Positions 8,529 to 18,478 of a DNA stretch of 64,000 bases are shown piece by piece; positions within the stretch are counted from its first letter, which is position 1, and each line of letters opens with the position of its first letter. The DNA is taken from NCBI GenBank assembly GCA_016194905.1, contig JACQAP010000029.1:124001-188000 (forward strand), given 5' to 3'. The stretch comes from Betaproteobacteria bacterium. GTDB lineage: Bacteria; Pseudomonadota; Gammaproteobacteria; Burkholderiales; JACQAP01. The translations under genes were made by a program, and so were the position numbers. The notes beneath the pieces were generated by a model. That model saw nothing but the letters and a program-made list of their open reading frames with translations. It was not told the origin of the DNA and did not search any database.

Positions 8529-8909
8529 ATGGCAAAGACTCCTCCCTCCAGGAAGTCGTCGAAGCAGGACCTCAGGCCGCAGATCCGCATCATGTTCCGC
8601 AAGGCGATCGCGATGGGGCCGGGCAAGGCCGACCTGTTGCGGGCGATCAACGAGACCGGATCGATCTCGGCCGCCGCGCGGCAGATGGAAATGTCGTATC
8701 GCCGCGCGTGGCTGCTGGTGGACACCATGAATCAGGCTTTCAAATCACCGGTGGTGGTCACCCTGACCGGCGGCAAGGCGGGCGGTGGCGCCGCCGTGAC
8801 CGAGTTCGGCAAGGAAGTGCTGCGCCGCTACAGCGCCATGGAAGAGAAGGCCAGCGCAAGTGTCGCCAGGGAGCTGCGCAGTTTCACCGACATGATGAAC
8901 GGCGGCTGA
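8529..8909 (+). CDS. ModE-type winged-helix molybdate regulator without TOBE domains
   Basis: The 126-residue protein matches the N-terminal DNA-binding domain of ModE. It has GKADLLRAINETGSISAAARQMEMSYRRAWLLVD (about residues 33-67) and then the wing segment GGKAGGGAAVTEFGKEVL. The C-terminal molybdate-binding TOBE/Mop domains of full ModE are absent, so how it senses molybdate, if it does, is unclear. Short versions of this kind are common. It is 11 bases after moaE and probably regulates this or a related molybdenum locus. Confidence 0.85.
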   Translation: MAKTPPSRKSSKQDLRPQIRIMFRKAIAMGPGKADLLRAINETGSISAAARQMEMSYRRAWLLVDTMNQAFKSPVVVTLTGGKAGGGAAVTEFGKEVLRRYSAMEEKASASVARELRSFTDMMNGG

Positions 8910-9150
8910 CTGCTCTATTCCTTTCGTCAGACGCGGGCGTCCTGGCCGCGTATCCGGAATTCAAACCACGAGTTAACGCTCTCTTGGTCTTTGACCAATA
9001 ATCCCACGCGCGCCGCAGTAGGCGAAAAAAATGGCCAGAGCGCACGCGATACGGGCGCCCGCCCATGAGTAAACCTGCCAGTTGATTCGATTTATACCTG
9101 CACGGTGACGTTCGCAATGCGTCCGGTACAAAAGTCGACGATCGTGTTCG

Positions 9151-9741
9151 GTTGGAAGTCGGCTTCGATTTCTCCTGGCAGAGTTCGCGTATCCGGAGCC
9201 GGCGCAGAGTGCAGAATACCGGATCATGTACAGCACGAATCTGAGCTTCGGTCAGCCGAATACGTCAATCACATTCGACACCGGATATCTGGATCAGCTC
9301 GTCATACAGGATGAGCAGAGCGTGAAAGAGTTTCTGCGCATCATTCCGGAGAACATCCTGGTGAAATACAAGAACACCAACAGCCTGACCGCCAGGATCC
9401 GTCGACGTTTGCGTCAGACGCTGCCTCACGAGCTGCCGGACTTTGAAATCCTGGCGCGCGAGTTGCGTACGACCTCTGCCACCTTGCGGCGCAGACTCCA
9501 CGAAGAAGGAGAGTCGTACCAGTCCATCAAGGATCAGCTGCGCCGCGACGTAGCCATCACCTACTTGAGTCACTCCGAGCGAAGCGTCATGGATATCGCG
9601 CTCGGACTCGGCTTTGCCGAGCCGAGCGCATTCCATCGGGCGTTCAAGAAATTGACCGGGGCTTCGCCGGGCGAGTACCGCCGCAGCGTGGCGCCGCTGC
9701 CTCCATCGCCAGCGGCGCGCATGCAACAGCAGTTGGAGTAG
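9151..9741 (+). pseudogene. N-terminally truncated AraC-family regulator with arabinose-binding-like domain
   Basis: From about 9181 the frame reads EFAYPEPAQSAEYRIMYSTN and then continues through the end of an AraC-type sensor domain and a complete C-terminal helix-turn-helix domain (ELPDFEILARELRTTSATLRRRL and AFHRAFKKLTGASPGEYRR). Family members have roughly 170 more residues before this point. None are found here: the frame meets a TGA at 9106, and the GWKSASIS segment that might belong lies in another frame. An ATG at 9226 would give a 171-residue product with an intact DNA-binding half. The gene is most likely dead, but a short product cannot be excluded. Confidence 0.7.
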
Positions 9742-9772
9742 CGGCCTCGACACACAACTCGCGCGGCGCCGA

Positions 9773-9913
9773 TCAGCGAAAACCGCGCACGCAGTCGGGT
9801 GCCGAAACGATCCAGTCGAGCGCGTCGTAGCAGCGTTCCGCAGGCCGATCCTTGTAGATCTCGTTACGCACCGGGCGCTCCACGCCCGAGGCGTGGAACA
9901 GCAGCCCCAGCAG
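9773..9913 (-). other. Unrecognised reading-frame tail beside IS remnant
   Basis: On the minus strand the frame reads LLGLLFHASGVERPVRNEIYKDRP, then AERCYDALDWIVSAPDCVRGFR and a stop. The composition looks like real protein, but I do not know the family, and there is no matching upstream part because the frame runs into the transposase remnant at 9999-10139. It may be the 3' end of a gene cut by the element. The rest of 9742-9998 shows nothing I can identify. Confidence 0.25.
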
Positions 9914-9998
9914 GCCTGAGGAGATTTGCACACGCGAAGCGCGCAGCGGGTGAAGACCAATGCAATTCTGCAGGAGCCCGGAGCCCGACGGCCATGAC

Positions 9999-10139
9999 AT
10001 CGTTGCAGAACCGCTCATCCAAACGGGACAGATCCAATTCATGATCGAGCAGGCAATTCAGGGCATGCTCGAAGCTGTCCGGTAAGAGTTGCTCAGAGAC
10101 AACGACGGGGAGAAACTTAGGATTGTTTCTATCGTCCTG
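9999..10139 (-). mobile_element. Transposase N-terminal remnant (IS1182/IS5-like), left copy
   Basis: Read on the minus strand, this stretch encodes NPKFLPVVVSEQLLPDSFEH followed by ALNCLLDHELDLSRLDERFCND. This is the start of the IS1182/IS5-like transposase group with an InsH-type N-terminal domain (family named from memory). After FCND the similarity stops, and no catalytic domain follows. The same protein segment recurs on the plus strand at 14436-14669, so the two remnants are inverted around the sensor-kinase genes. I did not find the IS terminal repeats. Confidence 0.65.
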
Positions 10140-10568
10140 TAGCGGGCCGTCCTGGCATCGACTGCCACAAATTCTCGATGCCACGATCTTGCAGCTCGCA
10201 TATGACAAGAGCAATATCTCAGGTAAATTTCTATTTTGCGAGCCGCGAACCTGCGAAATGGGACGAGTCCATCGGGAAATCTCCCAAGAGTGCTACGTCC
10301 TGGCCTCTTGTCTTTGAAGAACATCCAGCGTTCTTTCGCATCAGTTAAGGGAAAATCTCACCAGTCAGTTCGCGGTATCCAGAGGTTTGTTGCCATGCAA
10401 CAGTTCTCATGCAACAGTTCTATAGCGATCGCATATCGGACCTAATGCGCTTTAGGCGAGGAGGAATGTGACGCAAGCCATTTGCCTGATGAGCCGCAGT
10501 TCTGAGGCCCTGTCTGAAGCGGAGCAGGGACGCCGAGGCGTCGTTTATTGTCGCGTGGGAGGAAGCGA

Positions 10569-13500
10569 ATGAGCGAGCGCAACGAGCCGTCGGAGCGGGG
10601 CGAGGACAACGTTCCCGGCGTTTCCTTTCATGAGTTTTCGGCTGGGGGAGAGACCGGCCAGCTCATTCGTGGCAAGGACTGGAGTGCAACTTCTCTGGGT
10701 CCGATCAATTCTTGGCCGCGGAGCCTGCGAAACTATCTGAGCACGATCCAGGAACTGCCGACTCCCGCCATTATCTTCTGGGGAACGGATCAAACTCAAA
10801 TCTACAACGATGGCTATTCAGTCATCATGGGGCCGCGCCATCAGCAGTATCTGGGCGCGACGTTCCGCGAATGTTGGCCGGAAGCCTATTCAACCATTGA
10901 TCCTTGGATGCAAAGGGTCCTGAGAAACGCAGAGCGGGTTGAAGTCAGCAAGGCGCTCATCCCTCTGACCCGACGCGGATTCACGGAAGAATCGTACTTC
11001 ACCTTTTCCTTCAGCCCGCTTCGTGATGACCAGGACGCGATTGCCGGAATCCTGCAAATTGTCACGGACGTGACAGATACGGTGCTGGGCGAGCGGCGGG
11101 CGCGCGCCCTACACGAGCTTTCCAAGCAGACGGTCCATGCAAGAACACTGGAAGATGCCATCGAGCTTGCCACCGACGTGTTGGGTCAGAACACGGGTGA
11201 TCTTCCTTTCTGCCTGATCTATCTCGTCGATGCGCTCGAGCCACATAGGCTGGTTCTTTCAGGATCAACCGGATTACCCGAAGGTCACGCGGCATTTCCT
11301 CCTGAGATCGGCCTCGGAACCAGTGGCGGCGGAATCATCCCGGAAATCTCTCGGGTCATCAGCCAACGAGAGCCCATCGCGATTGAAGGCCTGATTTCGC
11401 GTCTCGGTTCCTTGCCTGGTGGGCCCTGGCCGGAAGCTGCGAACCTCGCCGTCGCCTCTCCCATTGCCTCTGCGGATCAGCACAGCGTGGTCGGAGTTCT
11501 GATTTCAGGAATCAGTCCGCGTCTTACTTTTGATACTCACTATCGAGATTTCGTGGATCTTGTCGCCGCACAGCTTGCAACCGTTATCGGCGTGGCGCGA
11601 GCCTACGAAGACGAGAAGAAGCGGGTCGAAGCAATGGCCCAGCTCGACCGAGCCAAGACTGCGTTCTTCTCCAACGTCAGCCACGAATTTCGGACGCCTC
11701 TGACGCTCATACTCGGCCCGACGGAGGATGCACTGTCCTCACCCGAGCAAGCGCTCTCCGGCGAGCCTCTGCAGATGGTCCGTAGAAACACGTTTCGGCT
11801 GATGAAGCTGGTCAACTCGCTCCTCGATTTCTCGCGCATCGAGTCCGGCCGTGTGCAGGCGTCTTACGAGCCTAGCGATCTCGCCGCGATGACCACTTAC
11901 CTTGCCAGCGCCTTCCGTTCGGCCATCGAGGGCACCGGCCTGACGTTCGAGGTCGCCTGCGAATCGCTGCCGGAGCCAATCCACGTCGACCAGGACATGT
12001 GGGAGAAGATCGTGCTCAACCTGTTGTCGAACGCGCTCAAGTTCACGTTCGAGGGCTCGATCGGCGTTTCGGTTCGTTGGTGCGGCGATCACGCCGAGTT
12101 CAAGGTTCGGGATACCGGCACGGGCATCCCAGAAAAGGAACTGCCCCACCTCTTCGAGCGGTTCCACCGGGTTCACGGGGCCAGGTCGCGCACGCACGAG
12201 GGGTCGGGGATCGGGCTCGCGCTCGTGCACGATATGGTGCGGCTCCACGGAGGCACCGTTCAGGTTGCGAGCAGGCCCAGCGAGGGCACGACGTTCACTG
12301 TTTCAATCCCACGAGGGTTTGCCCACCTGCCGCCTGAGCGTATCGTCGCGAAGCGATCCACCGCGTGGACCGCGAAGGGCGCGATGCCCTTCGTCGAAGA
12401 GGCGCTGCGCTGGTCCAGTGGTTCAAAGCTCGACGCAGTCTGGCTTTCTGCAGCGACACTAACCCCGAGCGCCGCGCGGGCGGACGTGCGCATCCTCGTG
12501 GTCGACGACAACGCGGACCTGCGCGACTACATCGTCAACCTCTTGGGTGAGCACTATGCAGTGGAGACGGCCGTCGATGGGCTCGCCGCCCTGGAGGCGG
12601 CGCGCCTCCGTAAGCCCGCTCTCGTCCTTAGCGACGTGATGATGCCGCGCCTCGACGGTTTCGGCCTCTTGCGAGGGTTGCGCGCTGATCCGACCCTGCG
12701 CGACGTCCCCGTCATCCTCTTGTCCGCGCGGGCGGGCGAAGAGTCGACTATCGAAGGGTTGGAGGCGGGCGCCGACGACTACCTCGTCAAGCCATTCGCC
12801 GCGCGCGAGCTTCTCGCCCGCGTTCGGACGCACGTTGAGCTTGCGCGCCAACGCGAAGTGTTCGAACGCTTTTTCACGCTCTCGCTCGACATGATGTGCA
12901 TCGCGGGCGTGGACGGGTACTTCAGGCGCGTCAGCCCCGCGTTCGACGCTCTAGGCTACAGCAGCGAGGAGTTGCTCTCCCGACCGTTCTTGGATTTCGT
13001 CCATCCTGACGACACGGCAGCGACGCTGGCCGAAGTCGAAAAGCTCGCCAAGAATGTGCCCACGATCCACTTCGAGAATCGCTATCGCTGCAAGGACGGC
13101 TCGTACCGTTGGCTCTCGTGGAGCAGCGCCCCGGATACCTCGGGCACCATGTACGCGATCGCGCGCGACGTCACCGAGACCAAGCGCACTCAGGAAGCCC
13201 TGGCCCGCGCGAAGGACGCGGCGGAAGCGGCAACCCGCGAACTCGAGTCCTTCAGCTACTCGGTTGCTCACGACCTTCGCGCCCCTCTCCGAAGCATCGA
13301 CGGCTTTAGCCAGGCTCTGCTCGAGGACTATGCCGACAAGCTCGACGCGGACGGCAAGAAGTATTTCTCCTTCATCCGTGAGTCCGCCCAGCAAATGGCG
13401 CAACTCATCGATGACTTGCTCGCCCTCTCACGGGTCACACGCAGCGAGTTGCACCGCGAGGGGGTAGACCTGAGTGCACTCGCTCGAGCAGCGATCACGC

Positions 13501-13917
13501 GCCTCCAGAGGAGCCAGCCCGATCGCCGTGTGGACGTTGTGATTCAGGAAGGGCTGGGGGGGCGAAGGCGATCCTCGGCTGCTCACGGTGGTGCTCGACA
13601 ATCTTTTCGGGAACGCCTGGAAATTCACCGGGAGGCGCGATGAGGCACGCATCGAGTTCGGCGCCACCTCGAACGACGGTCATCGCGTGTACTTCGTGCG
13701 CGATAACGGCGCGGGCTTCGACATGGCTTTCGTGAACAAACTCTTCGGCGTGTTCCAGCGCCTCCACGCTGCCACCGAGTTCGAGGGGACCGGCGTGGGG
13801 CTGGCGACGGTACAACGCGTCGTCAGCCGACACGGAGGCCAAGTCTGGGCTCAAGGAGAAATCAACCGTGGAGCAACTTTCTTCTTCACCCTTTACGAAA
13901 AGGATCGCGTGGCATGA
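10569..13917 (+). pseudogene. Hybrid sensor histidine kinase with one-base frameshift
   Basis: The reading frame starts at the ATG at 10569 behind GGGAGGA. It encodes, in order, a PAS-like domain (about residues 20-170), a GAF-like domain (190-350), a first kinase core with H-box SHEFRTPL (near 372) and HATPase motifs NLLSNALKF, DTGTGIP and GSGIGLAL, and a receiver domain (638-757, phospho-site in LVLSDVMMPRLDG). A PAS domain (765-875) and a second H-box VAHDLRAPL (near 900) follow. A run of seven G at 13556-13562 shifts the frame, and translation ends at 13643. With six G the frame would continue through the last HATPase domain ([25 protein letters not shown]) to 13917, about 1,115 residues. 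No transmembrane segments are evident, so it is probably cytoplasmic. It overlaps the next gene as ATGA. Confidence 0.82.
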
Positions 13918-14366
13918 GCAACGATAGGGTCATCTTGCTGGTAGAGGACAATCCGAAGGACGAGGCACTGACGCTTCGCGCGCTCAAGAAAAGCAACGTC
14001 ATGAACCCGATCGTCGTGGCACGTGATGGCGTTGAGGCGCTCGACTACCTGTTCGCTCGAGGCGCTCACGCGAACCGGGACCGGACGGCCATGCCGCAGA
14101 TCATCCTTCTCGACCTCAAGCTTCCGAAGGTCGACGGCCTCGAGGTTCTCAAGGCCCTGCGCTCCGACGAGTTCACGAAGCTTCTTCCCGTCGTCGTCTT
14201 GACCTCCTCGGTCGAGGAGCAGGATCTCATCCGTAGCTACAGCCTCGGAGCCAGCAGCTACGTGCGAAAGCCCGTCGACTTCGTCCAATTCATCGAGGCG
14301 GTGCGGCAGCTCGGCTTGTACTGGCTCATTCTGAACGAGACTGCGCCGGTTACGGGGAAGCCGTAG
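13914..14366 (+). CDS. Single-domain response regulator (Rcp1-like)
   Basis: The 150-residue protein is a receiver domain alone: acidic pair in [10 protein letters not shown], phospho-aspartate in [12 protein letters not shown], switch threonine/serine in [10 protein letters not shown] and the lysine in YVRKPVDF. It matches the Rcp1 type that pairs with phytochrome-like or PAS kinases of the HisKA class. It overlaps the kinase gene by four bases, so the two are almost certainly partners. It has no output domain, so it probably acts by phosphotransfer or by protein contact. Confidence 0.9.
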   Translation: MSNDRVILLVEDNPKDEALTLRALKKSNVMNPIVVARDGVEALDYLFARGAHANRDRTAMPQIILLDLKLPKVDGLEVLKALRSDEFTKLLPVVVLTSSVEEQDLIRSYSLGASSYVRKPVDFVQFIEAVRQLGLYWLILNETAPVTGKP

Positions 14367-14369
14367 GTC

Positions 14370-14531
14370 ATGGGGAAGCCGCTGCGAGCCCTGCTCGTGG
14401 TGCGAGAGCTGAAGCGTGGCGGATTCGACGTCACGTTCGAGTACGCGTTGAATCATCTGCTCGATCACGAACTGGATCTGTCCGGTTTGGACGAGCGGTT
14501 CTGCAATGACGCGACCGGCGCGCCGGCCTAG
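14370..14531 (+). pseudogene. Chimeric 53-codon frame: receiver-domain start joined to transposase fragment
   Basis: The first 24 codons (MGKPLRALLV, then VRELKRGGFDVTFE) look like the first strand and first helix of another receiver domain, with the acidic-pair segment between them deleted. From FEYALNHLLDHELDLSG onward the frame is transposase, identical in kind to the remnant at 9999-10139. A TAG at 14529 falls where the transposase family has a tyrosine (GAPAY). This looks like a recombination scar, not a working gene. Confidence 0.6.
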
Positions 14532-14669
14532 CGGCTTGAAGTACTGCTGAAACTGATCTTGTTTGCCTATTCACGCGGTATCGTCGACAACTGGGCGATC
14601 AAACGGGTCTGCTGCAAGTATGTCACTTTCATCGCTTTGCGCGGTGACAGCAGTCCGTCCTTCACCCCG
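14436..14669 (+). mobile_element. Transposase N-terminal remnant (IS1182/IS5-like), right copy
   Basis: The frame encodes FEYALNHLLDHELDLSG, then LDERFCNDATGAPA, a TAG stop, and in the same frame LLKLILFAYSRGIVDNWAIK and VTFIALRGDSSPSFTP. These are consecutive N-terminal segments of the transposase type at 9999-10139, but here about 75 codons remain. The catalytic part is missing. The remnant runs straight into the 5' end of the DinG-like gene in the same reading frame. It cannot transpose. Confidence 0.7.
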
Positions 14670-14696
14670 ACCACCGGATGCGTGGCTCGCGTTAAG

Positions 14697-16652
14697 ATGT
14701 ACGTTATCTTGAGTACAGACCTGCAGCAGTTCTTCGCCGATTCCGGCCCGCTCGCCAACGCGATTCCCGGCTACCGTCTGCGTCCGCAGCAAGTGGAAAT
14801 GGCACGGGCGGTCGCGCAGGCAATCGAGAGTAACGGATTGCTCATCGCCGAGGCCGGCACTGGAACCGGAAAGACCTTCGCCTACCTGGTTCCGGCCCTG
14901 TCCAAGGGTGGCAAGGTGATCGTCTCCACCGGCACGAAGACGCTGCAGGACCAGCTCTACAATCGTGATATTCCGATGGTGCGCAATGCACTGCAGGTCC
15001 CGGTTACCGTGGCGCTGCTCAAAGGCCGCGCCAATTACGTCTGCCATTACCACCTGGAACGCGCCAAGAACGACGGCCGCTTCCTGAACCGCGACGACGT
15101 GGTCTATCTGGCGCGCATCGAGTCCTACGCAAAGACCAGCAGGACCGGCGATCGCAGCGGGCTGGCCGAAGTGCCGGAGGACGCGACCGTGTGGCCGCAG
15201 GTGACGTCGACCCGCGAGAATTGCCTGGGCGGCGATTGTCCGAATTACAAGGACTGCTTTGTCATGGAAGCGCGTAAACAGGCGATGGAGGCGGATGTGG
15301 TGGTGGTCAACCATCACCTGTTCTTCGCCGACGTCGTGTTGCGCGACGAGGGTGTGGCGGAACTGCTGCCGGCATGCAATGCGGTGATCTTCGATGAGGC
15401 CCACCAGTTGCCCGAAACCGCCAGCCTGTTCTTCGGCGAGAGTGTGTCCAGCAGCCAGCTCATCGAACTGGCTCGCGACACTCGCATCGAGACGGCGATC
15501 TCCGCGAAAGACAATGCCGCGTTGCCGGAGGCGTCGGCCGCGCTGGAAAAATCGGCGCGCGATCTGCGGCTGCAATTCCGCGAAGAATCCGGCCGGCAGC
15601 CTTACTCCGCAATGCAGGATAATTCGGCTTTCATGGCTGCGTTCGATGTGGCCTTGACACGATTGACCGATCTGACGGCGTTGCTGGAGTCGCAGGCCGA
15701 TCGCTCGGAGGGATTGCACAACTGCTGGACACGGGGGATGGAACTCGTCAACGCGCTCGCGCGCTGGGAGGAAGAGGAGGACAGGGCGTGGGTGCGCTGG
15801 ATCGAGATCTTCGGCGGCTCGGTTCACCTGAATGCGACGCCGCTGTCGATTGCGGATATTTTCCACCGCCAGATCAGCGGCAATCCGCGCGCCTGGATTT
15901 TCACTTCGGCAACGCTGTCGGTGCAAGGCAATTTCTCGCACTATCAGCGCGAGATGGGATTGGCGGACGCCGCCACCGCGTTCTGGGAAAGCCCGTTCGA
16001 TTACGCGAATCAGGCTGTGCTCTACGTCCCCGAGGGGCTGCCGGAGCCGAACTCGGAGGGTTATACGCGCAAAGCCGTCGATGCCGCGCTACCTGTGATC
16101 GAAGCGGCCGAAGGCCGCACCTTCTTTCTGTTCACCAGCTTGAGAGCCATGCGTGAAGCGCGCGAGTTGATGGAAACCGGGATGAAGAAGATGGGCATGG
16201 ATTATCCGTTGCTCATGCAGGGAGAGGGATCGCGCACGGAGCTGCTGGAACGCTTCCGCAAGCTGGGCAATGCAGTGCTGCTGGGCAGCCAGTCGTTCTG
16301 GGAGGGTGTTGACGTGCGCGGCGAAGCGTTGTCGCTGGTGATCATCGACCGCCTGCCATTCGCGCCGCCGGACGACCCGGTACTGGCGGCACGCATCGAA
16401 ACGATCAACGCGGAGGGCCGCAATGCGTTCATGGAGTATCAGTTGCCGCAGGCGGTGATCACGCTCAAGCAGGGCGCCGGCCGCCTGATCCGCGACGAGA
16501 ACGATCGCGGCGTGCTCATGATCTGCGATCCGCGGCTGATCACCAAACATTACGGCAAGCGCATCTGGCGCAGCCTGCCGCCGATGCGCCGCACGCGCGA
16601 TGCGGTCGAAGTCCTGGAGTTCTACCGGCGGATTGCCGGCGCGGCGGCCTGA
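14697..16652 (+). CDS. DinG/YoaA-type ATP-dependent DNA helicase
   Basis: This is a superfamily 2 XPD-like helicase of about 651 residues. It has Walker A IAEAGTGTGKTF, four cysteines placed to hold a [4Fe-4S] cluster (NYVCHYHL and NCLGGDCPNYKDC), the DEAH box IFDEAHQLPE and C-terminal motifs QSFWEGVDVRG and QGAGRLIRDENDRG. Such enzymes unwind DNA at stalled forks or R-loops. The frame is open upstream to 14559, but that part is transposase debris. Conserved helicase sequence begins near STDLQQFF, so the start is the ATG at 14697 or the TTG at 14709. I see no clear ribosome site for either. Confidence 0.9.
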   Translation: MYVILSTDLQQFFADSGPLANAIPGYRLRPQQVEMARAVAQAIESNGLLIAEAGTGTGKTFAYLVPALSKGGKVIVSTGTKTLQDQLYNRDIPMVRNALQVPVTVALLKGRANYVCHYHLERAKNDGRFLNRDDVVYLARIESYAKTSRTGDRSGLAEVPEDATVWPQVTSTRENCLGGDCPNYKDCFVMEARKQAMEADVVVVNHHLFFADVVLRDEGVAELLPACNAVIFDEAHQLPETASLFFGESVSSSQLIELARDTRIETAISAKDNAALPEASAALEKSARDLRLQFREESGRQPYSAMQDNSAFMAAFDVALTRLTDLTALLESQADRSEGLHNCWTRGMELVNALARWEEEEDRAWVRWIEIFGGSVHLNATPLSIADIFHRQISGNPRAWIFTSATLSVQGNFSHYQREMGLADAATAFWESPFDYANQAVLYVPEGLPEPNSEGYTRKAVDAALPVIEAAEGRTFFLFTSLRAMREARELMETGMKKMGMDYPLLMQGEGSRTELLERFRKLGNAVLLGSQSFWEGVDVRGEALSLVIIDRLPFAPPDDPVLAARIETINAEGRNAFMEYQLPQAVITLKQGAGRLIRDENDRGVLMICDPRLITKHYGKRIWRSLPPMRRTRDAVEVLEFYRRIAGAAA

Positions 16653-16659
16653 CTCGTCT

Positions 16660-17058
16660 TCAGGTAAGCGAAAGGCGTGGATGAATCAGCCATGCCCACA
16701 GCGCCCACAAAGCCAGGATCCACAGCAGCACGATTGCCGCGGCGGCAATCCAGTTGCGCGGCTTCGGTCGATGCGCTTCCAGCCAGGCCTGCGCTCTGGC
16801 GCGGGAATCCAGCAGCACTTCCCGGGGCAACAGCTTCAATACCAGCCAGATCGCGCCCGGCAGCAGGATGATTTCGTCGAGGTAACCGACGATCGGGATG
16901 AAATCGGGAATCAGGTCGATCGGCGAGAGTGCGTAGGCGACGATGAATGCCGCCAGCCATTTTGCATACCACGGCGTGCGCGGATCTCGCGAGCCGAACC
17001 AGAGGACGAGCGCTTCGCGCTTGAGGGCGGCCGCCCAGGTCTTCAGCCGCTCCAGCAT
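16660..17058 (-). CDS. YkvA-like DUF1232 membrane protein
   Basis: The 132-residue protein has the DUF1232 core AFIVAYALSPIDLIPDFIP followed by GYLDEIILLPGAIWLVLKLLP (about residues 33-75). A separate C-terminal membrane segment follows (about residues 104-125). The function of the family is unknown. The gene lies three bases downstream of the rimO stop on the same strand, so it is probably cotranscribed with rimO, and it is tail-to-tail with the helicase gene. Confidence 0.85.
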   Translation of the reverse strand: MLERLKTWAAALKREALVLWFGSRDPRTPWYAKWLAAFIVAYALSPIDLIPDFIPIVGYLDEIILLPGAIWLVLKLLPREVLLDSRARAQAWLEAHRPKPRNWIAAAAIVLLWILALWALWAWLIHPRLSLT

Positions 17059-17061
17059 CGA

Positions 17062-18411
17062 TCAGGAAACCAGGTCGCCGTGGAGGTCGTGCGCATCCGA
17101 GCGGGTAATGCGCACTTGGACGAAATCGCCGGCATTGGCATTCTTCGCCTTGCTGATATGCACGACGCCATCGATTTCCGGTGCATCAGCGCTGGAGCGG
17201 CCGACGGCCTGATTCCCGGTGGCTTCGTCCACCAGCACTGTAAGCGTCATGCCCACTCTGCGTTTCAGTCGCTGGGCGCTGATTTTTTCCTGCACGGCCA
17301 TGAAGCGAGCGCGGCGTTCTTCCCTGACTTCGTCCGGCAGTGCATCGGGCAAGGCATTGGCCGATGCGCCTTCCACCGGAGAATAGGCGAAACAACCCAC
17401 GCGATCGAGTTGCGCTTCTTCGAGAAATTCCAGCAACGCGGAGAATTCCGCCTCGCTTTCCCCCGGGAAGCCGGCGATAAACGTACTGCGGATGGTGAGA
17501 TCGGGACAGATTTCGCGCCAGGCGCGAATGCGCTCCAAATTGTTCTCCGCGTTCGCAGGGCGTTTCATCAATTTGAGAATGCGCGGGCTGGCGTGTTGGA
17601 ACGGAACGTCGAGATAAGGCAGGACTTTGCCTTCGGCCATCAGCGGCAGGATCTCGTCGACGTGCGGGTAAGGGTAGACGTAGTGCAAGCGCACCCATAC
17701 GCCGAGTTCGCCGAGAGCCTGCGTCAGTTCGGTCATGCGGGTTTTCAACGGCCTGCCACCCCAGAAGCCGGTGCGATACTTGATGTCCACACCGTAGGCG
17801 CTGGTGTCCTGAGAGATCACCAGCAATTCCCTGACGCCGGCCTTGACCAGGTTCTCGGCTTCCTGCATTACCTCGCCGACCGGACGGCTGACGAGGTCGC
17901 CGCGCATGGAAGGAATGATGCAGAACGTGCAGCGATGGTTGCACCCTTCGGAGATCTTCAGATAGGCAAAGTGTTTGGGCGTGAGCTTGATGCCTTGCGG
18001 CGGCACAAGATCCGAAAAAGGATCGTGCGGCTTCGGCAGGTGATCGTGCACGGCGCGCATGACCTGGTCGGTGGCTTGCGGTCCCGTGACAGCGAGAACT
18101 TGCGGGTGCGCCTGCCTGACCATGTCGCCCTTGGCACCGAGACAGCCGGTGACGATAACCTTGCCGTTCTCGGCGAGCGCTTCGCCGATAGCATCGAGCG
18201 ATTCTTCCACCGCTGCGTCGATGAAGCCGCAGGTATTGACCACGACCAGATCCGCATCCTGATAGCTGCCGGAGATGAGATAGCCCTCGGCGCGAAGCTG
18301 CGTGAGAATGCGCTCCGAATCCACGAGAGCCTTCGGACAGCCGAGCGAAACGAACCCGACTTTCGGCTGCGCGGCTTGTTTGTTGCGGGACATTGCTTTG
18401 GTGGCAGGCAT
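17062..18411 (-). CDS. rimO: Ribosomal protein uS12 methylthiotransferase RimO
   Basis: RimO adds a methylthio group to an aspartate of ribosomal protein S12, using radical SAM chemistry. The 449-residue protein has all three parts. The N-terminal UPF0004 domain begins [16 protein letters not shown] and carries cluster cysteines in NTCGFID and VTGCLGA. The radical-SAM motif is [15 protein letters not shown], and a TRAM domain lies at the C-terminus ([10 protein letters not shown] onward). A second ATG at 18393 (MSRNKQ) is an alternative start. Confidence 0.95.
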   Translation of the reverse strand: MPATKAMSRNKQAAQPKVGFVSLGCPKALVDSERILTQLRAEGYLISGSYQDADLVVVNTCGFIDAAVEESLDAIGEALAENGKVIVTGCLGAKGDMVRQAHPQVLAVTGPQATDQVMRAVHDHLPKPHDPFSDLVPPQGIKLTPKHFAYLKISEGCNHRCTFCIIPSMRGDLVSRPVGEVMQEAENLVKAGVRELLVISQDTSAYGVDIKYRTGFWGGRPLKTRMTELTQALGELGVWVRLHYVYPYPHVDEILPLMAEGKVLPYLDVPFQHASPRILKLMKRPANAENNLERIRAWREICPDLTIRSTFIAGFPGESEAEFSALLEFLEEAQLDRVGCFAYSPVEGASANALPDALPDEVREERRARFMAVQEKISAQRLKRRVGMTLTVLVDEATGNQAVGRSSADAPEIDGVVHISKAKNANAGDFVQVRITRSDAHDLHGDLVS

Positions 18412-18478
18412 GCGGTGATCGGATGAAAAACGGCGCGGAAACTAAAGCTCCGCGCCGCGCGAATTCTGCTGTCCGTTT

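Noticed and set aside
9999-14669. Active composite transposon around the kinase
   Set aside because: Both transposase copies are short N-terminal remnants, one with a nonsense codon, and no terminal repeats were found.
14571-15941. 456-codon minus-strand frame opposite the helicase
   Set aside because: The helicase motifs on the plus strand are complete, and the minus frame shows no known fold.
16600-18426. 608-codon plus-strand frame opposite YkvA-like gene and rimO
   Set aside because: It covers two recognisable minus-strand genes and has no domain of its own.
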